A stretch of 64,000 nt of DNA from Brassica napus. Taxonomy: Eukaryota; Streptophyta; Magnoliopsida; Brassicales; Brassicaceae. The position numbers and the translations under genes were made by a program. Where the stretch lies: contig NC_063448.1 in the NCBI RefSeq assembly GCF_020379485.1, positions 50,849,218 to 50,913,217 on the forward strand, in the 5' to 3' direction. The notes beneath the pieces are model-generated. The model saw only the letters and a list, made by a program, of their open reading frames with translations, made no database searches and was not told the DNA's origin. Of the stretch, positions 46,601 through 57,775 are shown piece after piece. The stretch's first letter is position 1, and the number at the start of each line of letters is the position of its first letter.

Positions 46601-47633
46601 ATCCCCACTTTGTAGCCATTGGATGCGACTATGCTGCTTCCAGTATTCTTCTTCCTCGCGGTATGCCTTTTCAAGCTTGGATGTAGTCGAGGCAATTAGA
46701 TCAGTATCCGGGGAAGGGGCAGAGAGTGCTTCTTCGAGAATGAGTTGGGCCGCTCTGATAATTTCATTGCTTTTCTCATTTTGTGCCTTCGTCCACTCAA
46801 TGATCTTGGCTCTAATCCTGCTAGTTTTAGATATGACTGATTCCTGCTTGGGATGAGGCCAATGATTTTTTACCAGCTCTCTGACTTTTGGCTTTGAGCG
46901 CAGTCTCCTGTCGAACCGGAAGGAGCCCTTTTTTAGGCTTTTAGACTGGCCAAACAAGGTGAGGAGAGGACGATGGTCCGAACCCTCAAAGCGTAGATAG
47001 ACGCTCCGACCAGATGGAAACTTCTCAGACCATGAGCAATTGGACATAGCGCGATCAAGGCGGGATTGGATGAAGTGTTGATAGCGCATACCTCTCCAAG
47101 AGAGGTGGTTTCCCGCATGTGGAAGGTCCCAAAGGCCCATTTGTGACACAAAGCTACGGAAAGCCAGGAAGGAGCCTTCCCAGCGGAGAGGTCCGCCTAG
47201 TTTCTCGGTGTTGTCAAGCAGGTCGTTGAAGTCACCGGTAACGAGCCAAGCATCGTTACGGTTCTTGCCGAGTTCCATAAGTTTGTTCCAGAATTCTGGG
47301 CGATCTTCCATCTTTGGAGCTCCGTAGATAAATGATGCAAAGAAGGAGGCCTTTTTGGCTTGAATGTGGGTATCAATGATATTACACGATGAATATAGAA
47401 TCTCCACATTAATATCCTCTTTCCAAGATAACATCAGCCCACCACTAACACCAGTGGGGGGGGGGGACAGAGAAGTGATGCTTATACAACGAGTTTTGGT
47501 ACAAACGGAGAACTTTTTCATCAGTGTTTTTAGTCTCCATTAGAAACAAGATGTCGGGAGAGAAACGCGAGCGAATCTCTTTGAGGCGCTGGACTGTCAG
47601 GGTGTTTCCAATCCATTGGCAGTTCCAGCTCAA
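43634..47633 (-). pseudogene. LINE ORF2 (endonuclease-RT-RNase H), multiply broken
   Basis: Minus-strand segments: start MSWNCQWIGN (47633) with a frame change near 47500 beside a run of Gs; APE-type endonuclease (WLVTGDFNDLL, SRLDRAM, GSDHRPLL) to 46472; reverse transcriptase fingers (DKAPGPD, FVPKR) 46390-45956, then a shift; palm (DMSKAYDRIEW, GLRQGDPLSPYLF, LLFADD) 45954-45532; a broken linker; zf-RVT (SPKLRSFLWK, RCKRCEE, HLLLTC) 44808-43891; and RNase H (CFTDGAWDP, EALAVKAAL, VFSDSKSLV) to 43634. Domain order and motifs are those of plant L1 elements. Confidence 0.9.
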
Positions 47634-47638
47634 ACAGG

Positions 47639-49502
47639 CTAAGGAAGAGATCCTTGAGGTGACCGAAAATCCGTCACCTTACGAGTGCTGGTTGGAAAAA
47701 CTCTAGAACCCGGGACTGCTTTAGACGAGGGGCCTGTCTTTTTTCCATCAGCTTGCATAATGAGCTTTCTCCTTGGCGAGTTATGGGTTTTTGTGATTCT
47801 TCTTTTTTTAATAGCAACCCCCTGAGTGGAACTTCTAGTGATCTTTGTGTGAGGGGGAGTTGGCATTTGACGCTTTCCTGACAGTCTTGCTGCTGCAATT
47901 CTACTAGATCTCTTCACGGTAGAGGCAATGGGTAGAGCATCAGAAGGACTGGACTCAGCTGGTACAGGGCCTAGTCTAAGAGACACATGACGTCTATCTT
48001 CACTCAGCGTTCTGATGGGAGAGGCAGGGGCCTGCTGAGCCTTTGAGCTCGAAGCTCCTGTCTTGTCGACAAAAGGAGCATCAGTCATAGTGTCTTCAAA
48101 GTAATGAAGTTCTACATCTTGGAGATTTGCTGAGCCTGAGTTATGATCCTCACGCTGAGGTACTACAATCTCATTGGAGGGCAAAGACAGCCAATGGAGA
48201 GCTGATTGACGTTCATTGGAAACATTTAAGCTCCCAGCGGGGGATATTCTTTCCAGAGCAGAACGTCGTTCTTTGGAGTTATGAGTGCTCGAGGAGATAG
48301 CAGCTGAGGGAGTGTGGGTTGGCTCACGAGCAGGTTTAGGAGGAGGAGTATGAGAGACATGAGAGGTAACTGGAGTCCCCCCAGATCTTCTTTCTGAAAT
48401 TCTAGTATCTGAGCATCTCCCACCAGAGCGCGGGGAGGCTGAGTGAGCGTCCTTACGCGGAACCCACACCTCTCGTTGAGTAGATGCTCTATGGTGGTGG
48501 TAACGGGGGGCGTAGTCATGCTGTCTGCGTTCATGTCTGTCGTCTCCAAGGGGAGCGTGACGAGGATACGCAGAGTCAGAACCTCTCTCCCTTCCTTGTT
48601 GTGCAAAGCGACTCGGTCTGGGGGGGGCATGCATCCTATCGGTTCTACCACTAGCTTGTCTCCTCTCTGTTAATTTTTCCAGCGTCCTGACTTGGTTGAT
48701 ACCCATGGGGGCTGAGCGTTGAGTGTTGGGAGCCTGAGCTGAAGGACAGTCATCACTTTCGTGAGAGAGAGAGAGAGACAAGAGAAGCAGTGTTTCTCGA
48801 GTTTCTCATATTCTAGTTCGACTTCCTTCACTCCACTAGACGACAAGCTTAATTCCAGAGTCCTATCTAGAGGTTGAAGACCGTTAATACTGACTCTGAA
48901 GCGCCCATTAGTGGCATCCTTAGCTTCTACGTGGCCAATATCAGAGCCAATGGCGTGGAGGGCTTGATCTGTCCAATAATGCAGGGGGAGACCGTGTACG
49001 GTAACCCAAAAAGAGATCAAGGAGGGGAAAGTCTCTGAGACTGTTGGTTCCCAACGTTGGGCAAGATCATCCACTGCTTAAAATGGTATGGCGCTCTGTT
49101 CAGAATGCTAAGTAGGTCCTTTTCAGACTCGAATCTGAACTGAAAGAGGTGGGGACCTAAAGCCCTTCCTGTGATGGAACCCGAGACTTGCCAATGCTGC
49201 AGAAAAAATTCAAACAGAGCTCTGGTGTTTTGAGCAGTAGGGTTAGAGACTCTACCGATAAGAGTGAACTTGTTCTGTTCAATGAGGGCAGAGTTGTCAG
49301 TGTCTGGGATCTGTATCGGAGCCCTGCGACGGGGAACCGAGGGGTCGGGGATCTGAACCGGAGTCCTACGACGAGGAGCAGCAGGTTCAGAGGCCCATTT
49401 GGCTTTCTCTGTCGCTGAGTACCTTCTAGTCATTTCAATGCTTGAGGAGAGAAGTACGGAGCGAAGGAGAGTGTGGCGTTTATCGGAGCAGGGGAAAAAC
49501 AC
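47639..49502 (-). pseudogene. LINE ORF1 (DUF4283, zinc knuckle), frameshifted
   Basis: The N-terminal part (49502-49017) has HWQVSGSITGRALGPHLFQF and AILNRAPYHF-like text of the DUF4283 RNA-binding region found in plant LINE ORF1. The frame shifts near 49075 (RWEPTVSETFP continues in another frame) and again near 48775 inside a (GA)n run, where the knuckle (HCFSC...SHESDDC) is split. The remaining 380-codon frame to 47639 is Arg/Ser/Pro-rich and basic. Confidence 0.85.
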
Positions 49503-49995
49503 AAACTATCCTCACAACGGAGGCAAGACACAAAAACAAACAAAGGAACATTGCTTTTGGAGAGCCCACAGTGCAGGGTGGTAAGGAATTCTCAGGGGGA
49601 GGAGATAACTAGAAGAGACCAGAGGGGAGGAAAGACGGGAGAGGCAACCCAGCTTCCATAATCGCCTTCGAGAGGTGTAGATTCCGGTAAAGCAGCGGTG
49701 AGAGCGGTCCCTCCGACCCGGGTCGGGGGAAGAACCCGGCGGGTAAAGGGCAGAGGGTGCTAGTGACCGGGGGACAATCCCAAAAGGGGAAAGGAATTTG
49801 AAAAAGAAAAAGGAGTGTCAGCGGTTTTAGGCCAATAGAAGGTAAAACCGGGTAGAAAAGTCAAACAATGGGACTTTAGACTGCTGGGCAAGGACCTTTC
49901 TCAAAGACAGTGTCCGGGAGAAAAACGTAATGTAGTAAACATACAATAGTTTGATGATTATTATTATTAGTGGTTAGGTCGCTAAGGTCGTCACT

Positions 49996-50917
49996 ATGTT
50001 ACTTAAAAGGTGAAAATTAGCTTTTATATATATGGAAACATTTGTAAATGAGATCAACAACACAACTGAGCCATGCATTGGTTCCAGTTTTCTCACTGTC
50101 CCCCTTTCTTATCATCATCCTCTTCAAAGTTTATTCCTTTGCAAACAGATATGCTGAATCACTGCTTTGTGTCTCATAACGCCAATACTATGTATTTCTC
50201 TGCCTCCAACTAAAAGCTCAATCTTATAAACTCTTCCTCAAAGAAGCCAAATCCTCTCACGTCCTGTGTTATCAATGTTGAGAACTTAGAGCAGCATTAA
50301 CGCAACGGGAGGGAGCGTGGGTTCTAATTTTTTTTTTTTTTTTTTTGTTTTATCCGATTAAAAAAAAAATAGATCAATCGCGGACCGCCACGTGACAGTG
50401 GGGTCCGCGAAAAGTGGCAAAAACCTCACAAACTCACCTCTTACTGAAAAGGTAGAAGAGGCAGGTTTTAAATAATGGTGGATCCCGCATGATTTTAAAT
50501 TTTTTTTTTTGAAGAACCAGACAGTTATTGATGCTTTTAGTCTGTTGTGGCTGCAGCAAGTGCAATTAGCTTGAACCTTTTCTCTTCTGAATCATCCCTA
50601 AGAGTTTTCAACTTATGCAACTTCCTGAATACGGTTAGGCTTCAGGGGATTTTGTTGACTCCATTTTTGGCCTAATAGTGGTTTATGCTGCCCTTATCAT
50701 GCATGTATGATGCTCGAGTACTTTGCTCATTTATGCCAAAACTCAAAACTTCCTTTATCTTCTTCATTGTGACAAGTAGAGGATCCAGAGGGCATCAGTA
50801 AATGGTCTATAGATAGTGGTGGTGAAAACCGTCTTTGCTTGAGACATTTTGCTTGTAAGCTATATATGAGAGAAGACAGTAGTATCTAAATGTCTTATAT
50901 CTCATGTATTCTTGTAG
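49996..50917. other. Spacer with repeats and a possible exon scrap
   Basis: Mostly non-coding. A minus-strand stretch at 50624-50537, after a TTCAG acceptor-like site, reads LHKLKTLRDDSEEKRFKLIA and stops shortly after; its family is unknown. At 50290-50420 there is MITE-like sequence with a long T run and GCGGACC/GGTCCGC words. No complete gene. Confidence 0.4.
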
Positions 50918-51013
50918 CATTGCAGGATGTGAGGAGAGAAGTTAGTAAGCATGCGAAGGTGTTGAACAAACTAACAACAACAACCAATGCTCAAAGAGTT
51001 GAAGAGATGAGTT

Positions 51014-51018
51014 TAAAG
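51014..51018. repeat. Target-site duplication of copia-2 (left)
   Basis: TAAAG, repeated at 57473-57477. Confidence 0.9.
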
Positions 51019-51402
51019 TGTTAATTTTATTTCTTTATGATTCATCAATTTGAATCTCATAACCATATAATTCTCTATTTGAATAGACAAAGGGGAAAAC
51101 ATACCTTGTGAATCCATGACTCAATGATCTATGGCAAGAGAATGGATCTTCCAATACAAACCCCTTGTTGACCTTAGCTCTCCATTGATGGGATATGGAG
51201 TTTTTCACTTAATGTCAAGTTAGGTTGCATTGGGGACCATAACCCATGATGTAGAAGTAATTTCTTGTTCAACCCTTCACTAAACTAGAAATCACATAAG
51301 GCATCCACATATAATATTTCATAACATTTTATGCCCAAACTTATTAATGGTCATATCACATTTATTCCTTAACATATGTGACCCAACCAAAATGATCTTA
51401 CA
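51019..51402 (-). repeat. 3' LTR of copia-2
   Basis: TGTTAATTTTATT to GATCTTACA in plus-strand orientation. Identical to 57089-57472. Confidence 0.95.
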
Positions 51403-51798
51403 ATCTCCCACTGGGTCATATATGTGCCTTAGAATGTGATAAACTTTATGAGCGCTCTTTATGCCATTAATTCTGGGAGCATAAGCAATCTTGTCTATTG
51501 ATTATATCAACATAGGATCATGGTGGCTTTCGTTACATTACTTTCGTAACTAAACTTTCCATGGTCACAATATCAATACAGCCAAATGACATAGATCAAT
51601 TATGAAACATGTGGCATGAAAATCACATGAAGTGTGGTCTGTATATGTCGATTTTCAACTGGTCCTACTTTAGTGAGATCAACTTAACCCTTATGGTACA
51701 AAGTGTATATGCCGAAGACTTTAAACTTTATTTCTGATCAGAAAGTGTGTATAATACAACCAAAACATGGAACAAAAAAAACAAATTACAAACTCCCA

Positions 51799-54700
51799 CT
51801 AAACCGAATGATCCCCAAACACCAAAATACCCATATGAGCAGTATGCTCATGAAAGACCTTAGGTACAATTCCTTTTGTAAGAGGATCCGCAATCATAGA
51901 GTTTGTCCCTAAGTGTTCTATGGTAAACTTTCCACTTTGTACCCATTCCTTAACAACTCGGTACTTGATGTCTACAAACTTAGACTTTACCGAACTTCTA
52001 TTGTTGTTGGAATACATAACGGCCGCCTTATTGTCACAATACAACTTGAGGGGTCTTTCTATTCCTTCAAGAATCCTTAAACATGTGACAAAATTCCTTA
52101 GCCAAATTCCCTGAAGTGATGCCTCGTAGACTGCTACTAATTCTGCTGCCATTGTGGATGATGTTACGAGTGATTGCTTAGCACTACGCCAAGAGATCGC
52201 TCCACCGGCTAACAGAAAAACATAACCTAATGTAGACTTTCTACTGTCTTGGCATCCCGCAAAATCAGAGTCAGAATACCCAATGATCTCCATATTATCC
52301 GATCTCTGGTACGTGAGCATACGGTCTTTTGTTCTCTGCAAGTACCTCATGACCCTTTTGGTTGCTTTCCAATGGTCCATGCCCGGATTACTTAAGTATC
52401 TGCCCAACACTCCAACTATGTACGCTATATCTGGACGCGTACAAACTTGAGCATACATAAGACTCCCTACTGCTGATGCATAAGGGATCTTTTGCATCTC
52501 CTCAATTTCCAGTTTTCCTTTAGGGCATTGTTCGAGACAAAACTTGTCTCCCTTAGCGATTGGGGTATCTCCTGGTTTGCAATCATGCATGCCAAATCTT
52601 TTAAGAACTTTATCAATATAGCTCTTTTGTGACAATCCAAGAATTCCTCGAGGGCGATCTCGATGAATCTCGATCCCTAATACAAAAGATGCCTCACCAA
52701 GATCTTTCATCTCAAAATTTTCCTTAAGAAATCTCTTGGTTTGAACCAGCATGCTAATATCGTTAGTGGCCAGAAGTATGTCATCGACATATAAAACCAG
52801 GAAAATATATTTACTCCCACTGAACTTTTGATACACACAATCATCAACCAAATTCACCTCAAAACCAAAGGAGGTGATAATCATATGAAATTTATGGTAC
52901 CATTGACGGGAAGCTTGTTTTAGCCCATAGATGGATTTCTTTAATTTGCAAACCATATCTTTTGCATCACCTAAGGTAAAATGTTCTGGTTGCACCATAT
53001 AAATCGTCTCTTCAATGTCTCCATTGAGAAACGCTGTCTTAACATCCATCTGATGAAGCTCTAAATCATAATGTGCAACAAGAGCCATGATTGTCCTAAA
53101 AGAATCCTTTGAAGATACCGGAGAGAAGGTTTCTTTATAGTCAATCCCCTCTTTCTGAGTATAACCTTTAGCCACTAGACGAGCCTTATATCGCGAAACA
53201 TTACCATTCGAATCCCTCTTGGTTTTAAATATCCATTTGCAACCAATGGGTTTCTTTCCTTCTGGTAATTTAACGATTTCCCAAACCTCATTGTCTAACA
53301 TAGACTTATACTCTTCATTTGCTGCCTCAGTCCACTTATCCGACATGGAACAACTCATTGCCTGAAGGAAGGTGATGGGATCATCTTCCGAAAGAGTTTG
53401 ATTTTCCTCATGTTCCATTAAAAATACTATGTAATCATCTGGGATAGCATTTTTCCTTATTCGAGTGGATCGCCTAAGAGCAATTTGATCTTGTTGCACT
53501 AGTTCTTGAGGATTTTGAGTTTGACCTTCATGTACGATATCATCGACAACCTGAGTTGGAGGAAGGACTTCATTATCAACTTGAGGATCCAAATTTACTT
53601 CATCAGAAGTAACTATACGAATCGGTATAGGTATTGGAGCCGATTCTTCCTCAAAGATGATATCCTTAACCTTATTTCTCCCCCCAAAATCAATATCCTC
53701 AAAGAACGTAGCTGTTCCTGTCTCAAAAATAGTCTTAGCAGTGGGATCGTAAAATTTATACCCTCTTGAACGCTCCGAATAACCAATAAAGTAGCTGCTA
53801 ATGGTTCTTGAGTCCAGTTTCTTTTCATATGGCTTATAAGGCCTTGCCTCAGCTGGACATCCCCATATCCGAAGGTGCTTAAGACTAGGCTTGCGCCCAG
53901 TCCAAAGCTCATAAGGGGTCTTAGCAGTTGCTTTAGTTGGCACCCTATTAAGAATGTATGCTGCAGTCTTTAGTGCCTCTCCCCAAAGTGATTCAGGTAA
54001 GGAGGAATGACTAATCATACTCCTCACCATGTCCTTAAGAGTGCGATTCCTTCTCTCAGACACACCATTCATGCTAGGAGAACCTGGCATGGTGTATTGA
54101 GGCACTATACCACACTCCTCTAGGTATCTGGCAAACGGTCCTGGACGTTGTTCACCTGAACCATCATACCGACCGTAGTATTCGCCACCACGATCAGATC
54201 TGACAGACTTTATCCTTTGGTCAAGTTGGTTCTCAACCTCAGCTTTGAACCTTTTGAACACGTCCAAAGATTCCGATTTCTCATGAATAAGAAACAAATA
54301 TGCATATCGAGAATAATCGTCAATGAATGATATAAAATATTGTTGACCATTCCAAGAAGCCGTAGGGAAAGGTCCACAAATATCCGTATGTATCAACTCA
54401 AGGACTTCCGTAGCTCTATATGCACCCAATTTCTTATGCTTGGTCTGTTTTCCTTTAATGCAATCCACACACATATCACAATCCGTGAACTTTATGGAAC
54501 TCAATATACCATCTGACACAAGACGCTCAACTCTATTTCTAGAGATGTGACCTAGGCGTTGGTGCCAAAGAGTTCCTGAATTTGCATCTTCAAACTTTCG
54601 TTTAGTACCTCTTGATTCAACACTTAAACTTTCATCTTTAGAGTTTATAGTGTCAAGCATATAAAGACTGTGATTTTCCAAAAGTTTACCGGTTCCAACA

Positions 54701-55896
54701 AGTTTTGAATTTAAAGACAAAGTAGCGGTTCCGTTCTCAGTTAGACAAGAATAACCTGATCTGTCTAACCAAGGACCTGAAACCAAATTACGTCTAAAAG
54801 ACGGTACAACAAAAGTGTCTTTCAAATCCAGAAAATGACCAGAAACAAAAAACAATCTAAAATGCGCAATTGCCTCCACATGCATCGGACTCCCATTAGC
54901 CACATGAATGCGTCTTTCAGCATCATTTGGGGTTCGATAGCTCAGGCAACCCTGAAGTGAAACACTAATGTTAGTAGTAGCACCAGAATCTAACCACCAA
55001 GTGTTCCTAGGTACTTCAATTAAGTTCATTTCTGAGCAAACCAAAGCAAGGAACATACCTTTCTTAGCACGCCAAGCGTGATATTTAGGGCAATCCTTCT
55101 TTATGTGTCCACCCTTCCTGCAAAAGAAACATGTATCTTCAACCTTAGCATGTTTCTTTTGGGTAGGACCCTTAGCAGCATTATCCTTAGTGGGCTCAAA
55201 TTTCTTTCTTTTGCCCTGTCCCTTAGAGGTGTAAACCATATGAGAACTTTCGGTCCTCTCTTGTTTCATCCTCTCTTCCTCTTGCACACAATATGCAATG
55301 AGCTCGTTAAGAGACCATTGCTCCTTCTGTGTGTTATAACTTGATTTCAGCTGACTGAACTGAGGAGGAAGAGAGTTCAAGACAAAGTATATGAGCAATT
55401 CAGCCGGAAGCTCAGTCTTAAGTGTCTTGAGTTTCGAAACAATGTTGGACATTTCCAAAATGTACTCCCTTATTTTTCCATTGCCATGGTACCTCATCGT
55501 ACTAAAGCGATGCAAAAGCATGCTAATTTCCGCCTTATCGCTTCTTGCGAAACGGGAATCCATCTCGGCAAGGAACTGTTTGAGATCATTGATCTCCTCA
55601 CCACCTCTGAAGGCTTCTGGAATGGTGTCCTTAATGATCATCAAACCAATGCGGTTAGAACGCTCCCACTTCTCATGAACAGCCTTATATTCCGAAGTGC
55701 TGTCATCCGTAGGAGAAGAAGGTTTGTCCATCCTGAGCGCAAGGTCAAGATCCATACACCCAAGAACAATCTTCACTTTACTTTTCCATTCCGAAAAATT
55801 GGAACCCGTAAGAATTGGAATGGATCCTAAGTTGGCAGATAAAGTAGCTGAAAAGAGAGAACAAAACCGAGTTAACTCAATATCCGAAGAAATCAA
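51799..55896 (-). CDS. copia-2 Gag-Pol polyprotein, 1365 residues
   Basis: A complete retroelement polyprotein. In order: Gag ([18 protein letters not shown]; about 30-230), zinc knuckle [14 protein letters not shown] (about 255), aspartic protease WWLDSGATT (about 300), pre-integrase WHQRLGHIS (about 445), integrase with D of HTDICGPF, D of RSDRGGEYY and E of VSERRNRT (about 505-640), reverse transcriptase with [11 protein letters not shown] and [11 protein letters not shown], and RNase H with [11 protein letters not shown] and YCDNKAAV near the end. No stop or frameshift. The start is the first ATG of the frame; the Gag homology begins about 15 residues later, so the exact start is uncertain. 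Confidence 0.94.
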   Translation of the reverse strand: MISSDIELTRFCSLFSATLSANLGSIPILTGSNFSEWKSKVKIVLGCMDLDLALRMDKPSSPTDDSTSEYKAVHEKWERSNRIGLMIIKDTIPEAFRGGEEINDLKQFLAEMDSRFARSDKAEISMLLHRFSTMRYHGNGKIREYILEMSNIVSKLKTLKTELPAELLIYFVLNSLPPQFSQLKSSYNTQKEQWSLNELIAYCVQEEERMKQERTESSHMVYTSKGQGKRKKFEPTKDNAAKGPTQKKHAKVEDTCFFCRKGGHIKKDCPKYHAWRAKKGMFLALVCSEMNLIEVPRNTWWLDSGATTNISVSLQGCLSYRTPNDAERRIHVANGSPMHVEAIAHFRLFFVSGHFLDLKDTFVVPSFRRNLVSGPWLDRSGYSCLTENGTATLSLNSKLVGTGKLLENHSLYMLDTINSKDESLSVESRGTKRKFEDANSGTLWHQRLGHISRNRVERLVSDGILSSIKFTDCDMCVDCIKGKQTKHKKLGAYRATEVLELIHTDICGPFPTASWNGQQYFISFIDDYSRYAYLFLIHEKSESLDVFKRFKAEVENQLDQRIKSVRSDRGGEYYGRYDGSGEQRPGPFARYLEECGIVPQYTMPGSPSMNGVSERRNRTLKDMVRSMISHSSLPESLWGEALKTAAYILNRVPTKATAKTPYELWTGRKPSLKHLRIWGCPAEARPYKPYEKKLDSRTISSYFIGYSERSRGYKFYDPTAKTIFETGTATFFEDIDFGGRNKVKDIIFEEESAPIPIPIRIVTSDEVNLDPQVDNEVLPPTQVVDDIVHEGQTQNPQELVQQDQIALRRSTRIRKNAIPDDYIVFLMEHEENQTLSEDDPITFLQAMSCSMSDKWTEAANEEYKSMLDNEVWEIVKLPEGKKPIGCKWIFKTKRDSNGNVSRYKARLVAKGYTQKEGIDYKETFSPVSSKDSFRTIMALVAHYDLELHQMDVKTAFLNGDIEETIYMVQPEHFTLGDAKDMVCKLKKSIYGLKQASRQWYHKFHMIITSFGFEVNLVDDCVYQKFSGSKYIFLVLYVDDILLATNDISMLVQTKRFLKENFEMKDLGEASFVLGIEIHRDRPRGILGLSQKSYIDKVLKRFGMHDCKPGDTPIAKGDKFCLEQCPKGKLEIEEMQKIPYASAVGSLMYAQVCTRPDIAYIVGVLGRYLSNPGMDHWKATKRVMRYLQRTKDRMLTYQRSDNMEIIGYSDSDFAGCQDSRKSTLGYVFLLAGGAISWRSAKQSLVTSSTMAAELVAVYEASLQGIWLRNFVTCLRILEGIERPLKLYCDNKAAVMYSNNNRSSVKSKFVDIKYRVVKEWVQSGKFTIEHLGTNSMIADPLTKGIVPKVFHEHTAHMGILVFGDHSV

Positions 55897-56040
55897 TGAT
55901 AAATTTTAACTGATTATACTTCCCATCCAAGATACCAAATGTAACATCAATATCAAGTCTTTGGACAGTAATATTGACTACTAGCAGTACTCTTGTAATA
56001 ACAATCAAATATTGACAATAATCCACGATAAACAATAAAC

Positions 56041-56313
56041 CTTCCTTTGGGCCGATTTATTATTTACATGTTGAAACCATATAATTGTCATGTATTCATC
56101 ATCATAATTGTATGTACAATTCGGCCAAAAATTAAGTCTTCCTTTGGGCCGACTCAACATCCGCATGAATATTGCACACACGTATATATATAAATTTCGG
56201 CCAAACACAACCTTCCTTTGGGCCGATTAAATATTCGCCATGAACTTACATACATACTTCCTTTAATAATTCTCATGAAAAATCTTCTCAAGAGAGGTCT
56301 TCCTTTGGGCCGA
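56041..56313. repeat. Four spaced CTTCCTTTGGGCCGA copies in the copia-2 leader
   Basis: The 15-mer CTTCCTTTGGGCCGA occurs exactly at 56041-56055, 56138-56152, 56212-56226 and 56299-56313, with starts 97, 74 and 87 bases apart. Between copies, TTCGGCCAAA recurs (near 56119 and 56196), so the array alternates two complementary-like words. Spacing of 74-97 bases makes it a degenerate long tandem repeat. Confidence 0.85.
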
Positions 56314-56446
56314 CATCTTGATTAAATTAACCAATCAAATTATTAAATATGTATAATCAAATTTATTAATTGATTTAAAGCTGAATTTTATTCTTGCACA
56401 TACATATAAGTGAACGTATGTAGGTTCTTTATGCAAGAATACTTAA

Positions 56447-56529
56447 GCGGGAGAGTGGTTGGAGGCAGCAAGGGAGGTGCCAGCTTTAGTCACGCGACCT
56501 GGGTTCGAATCCCACACTCTGCGTTTTTT
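56447..56529 (+). other. tRNA-like sequence with pol III promoter boxes
   Basis: The plus strand shows an A-box-like GGGAGAGTGGTTGG near the start, a canonical B box GGGTTCGAATCCC at about 56509-56522, and six Ts directly after the tRNA-like end GCG (56524-56529), which would act as a pol III terminator. GGGTTCGAATCCC forms a T arm, but the acceptor stem pairs only with bulges and no clear anticodon arm was drawn, so this is not called a functional tRNA. It lies antisense to copia-2, in its leader. It may be a degenerate tRNA, a SINE head or a pol III promoter. Confidence 0.5.
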
Positions 56530-57088
56530 AACTTAATTAAAGCTGGATGGGCCTAACTTAATGTTTGTACCAAACTGGCCCAACTGATTTAAAACATAAG
56601 AAAATGGGCCAAAATAATTAAATTCGCAGGCCCAGAATAATTAATTAAATCAGAAATTTTATTTGGGCCAAACAACTAACAAGCCCATCACGAATCTGCC
56701 TCCCACCTTGGGTATTGTCAAACAATTTTTTCAACTTTAATACCTAAAAAACAGATCTAACCAAATCTGGAAAAAATTGTTCCACAAAAAAAAAAAATGA
56801 AAATTTTCAACAAAATTTCAGAAAGTATAAACCTTATGAACAATATTTTCCATCAATAAAACCTTAAACCTTATTTAGATATAAATCTTAAACATAGATA
56901 ACAACCAAAGATCTATATCTAACATGCATGGTCCCAAAATTCAACATAAACTTTAGAAAAAAACAGATTGAACAATCCAATATTTTCACATAATAATTAA
57001 ATTCGAATTTAAAATACAAACTTTAGATTAAATTCGAAATTATTTTAGATCCAAATAGAAAATCAATATGGTGGCTCTTGATACCAAT

Positions 57089-57472
57089 TGTTAATTTTAT
57101 TTCTTTATGATTCATCAATTTGAATCTCATAACCATATAATTCTCTATTTGAATAGACAAAGGGGAAAACATACCTTGTGAATCCATGACTCAATGATCT
57201 ATGGCAAGAGAATGGATCTTCCAATACAAACCCCTTGTTGACCTTAGCTCTCCATTGATGGGATATGGAGTTTTTCACTTAATGTCAAGTTAGGTTGCAT
57301 TGGGGACCATAACCCATGATGTAGAAGTAATTTCTTGTTCAACCCTTCACTAAACTAGAAATCACATAAGGCATCCACATATAATATTTCATAACATTTT
57401 ATGCCCAAACTTATTAATGGTCATATCACATTTATTCCTTAACATATGTGACCCAACCAAAATGATCTTACA
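57089..57472 (-). repeat. 5' LTR of copia-2
   Basis: 384 bases, identical to 51019-51402. It ends 304 bases before the HUA1 start codon, so it may influence HUA1 expression. Confidence 0.95.
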
Positions 57473-57597
57473 TAAAGTGCAACAAGACCAGTGAGGAAGA
57501 ATCAAAGTTGAAGTCTCTGTTCGGTCTCTTTGTTAACTTCGGTGTTTATTATTATTATTATGTAATAATAAAACAAAAAAAGCTCACAACTTTATAA

Positions 57598-57775
57598 ATC
57601 TATTTATTGATAATGATAAGAAACAAAGAGTAATTTAATAAAAAAAGAAAAAAGAAACTAAAGAGAATCAGTGAAGAGATGTCAAATCAGTTTCGTGGGA
57701 TCTGAGAGAGAGAGAGAGAGAGAAGAAGAGAGAAACAAACCTCTCTCTCTTTAGGGTTTTCAATCACAAATCCGA
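57598..57775 (+). promoter_or_regulatory. HUA1 promoter and 5' leader
   Basis: Short upstream region after the DUF212-like remnant. A (GA)n run at about 57703-57735 and a CTCTCTCT stretch precede the ATG, typical of plant 5' UTRs. Confidence 0.5.

Larger units (their letters stand above)
43592..49978 (-). mobile_element. L1-type LINE retrotransposon, degenerate full length
   Basis: Minus-strand element of about 6.4 kb. Its 3' end is the T run at 43591-43600 (poly-A on the minus strand) and it is bounded by a 17-bp duplication. Order on the minus strand: 5' leader (49978-49503), ORF1 (DUF4283 and a CCHC-like zinc knuckle), ORF2 (endonuclease, reverse transcriptase, zf-RVT, RNase H). Several frameshifts and stops make it inactive. 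Because both ends and the duplication are present, it is a full-length insertion and not a 5'-truncated one. Confidence 0.92.
51019..57472 (-). mobile_element. Intact Ty1/copia LTR retrotransposon (copia-2)
   Basis: 6454 bases on the minus strand. LTRs of 384 bases (51019-51402 and 57089-57472) are identical at every base by eye. The primer-binding site TTGGTATCAAGAGCC (minus strand, 57088-57071 region) follows the right LTR, and a purine tract AGTGGGAGAT adjoins the left LTR at 51403-51412. The 5-bp duplication is TAAAG. The single gag-pol frame is open from end to end. Identical LTRs and an intact frame mean a very recent insertion that may still be mobile. The 1.2-kb leader is unusual (see the repeats and the tRNA-like sequence). 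Confidence 0.96.
50918..57597 (+). pseudogene. Last exon of a DUF212-like gene, split by copia-2
   Basis: Removing copia-2 and one copy of its TAAAG duplication leaves an open exon: 50918-51018 continues directly at 57478-57597. The left part reads LQDVRREVSKHAKVLNKL, which resembles the GVRREVGKHA-VLN region of the plant DUF212 proteins (acid phosphatase/vanadium haloperoxidase-related). At3g12685, a member of that family, lies between HUA1 and AGC1.5 in Arabidopsis, exactly this place. The right part reads FGLFVNFGVYYYYYV and stops. Earlier exons, including the GGMPSSHS motif, were not found in this window, so the gene was probably already decayed or truncated. The family call rests on a short match plus position. 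Confidence 0.45.

Noticed and set aside
44174..49661. Plus-strand genes across 44-50 kb
   Set aside because: These frames are shadows of the minus-strand LINE, which has clear endonuclease, RT and RNase H motifs.
51703..55909. Plus-strand frames across copia-2
   Set aside because: They are antisense shadows of the intact polyprotein.
56447..56523. Functional tRNA gene
   Set aside because: B box and T arm are good but the acceptor stem needs bulges and no anticodon arm could be drawn, so only tRNA-like is claimed.
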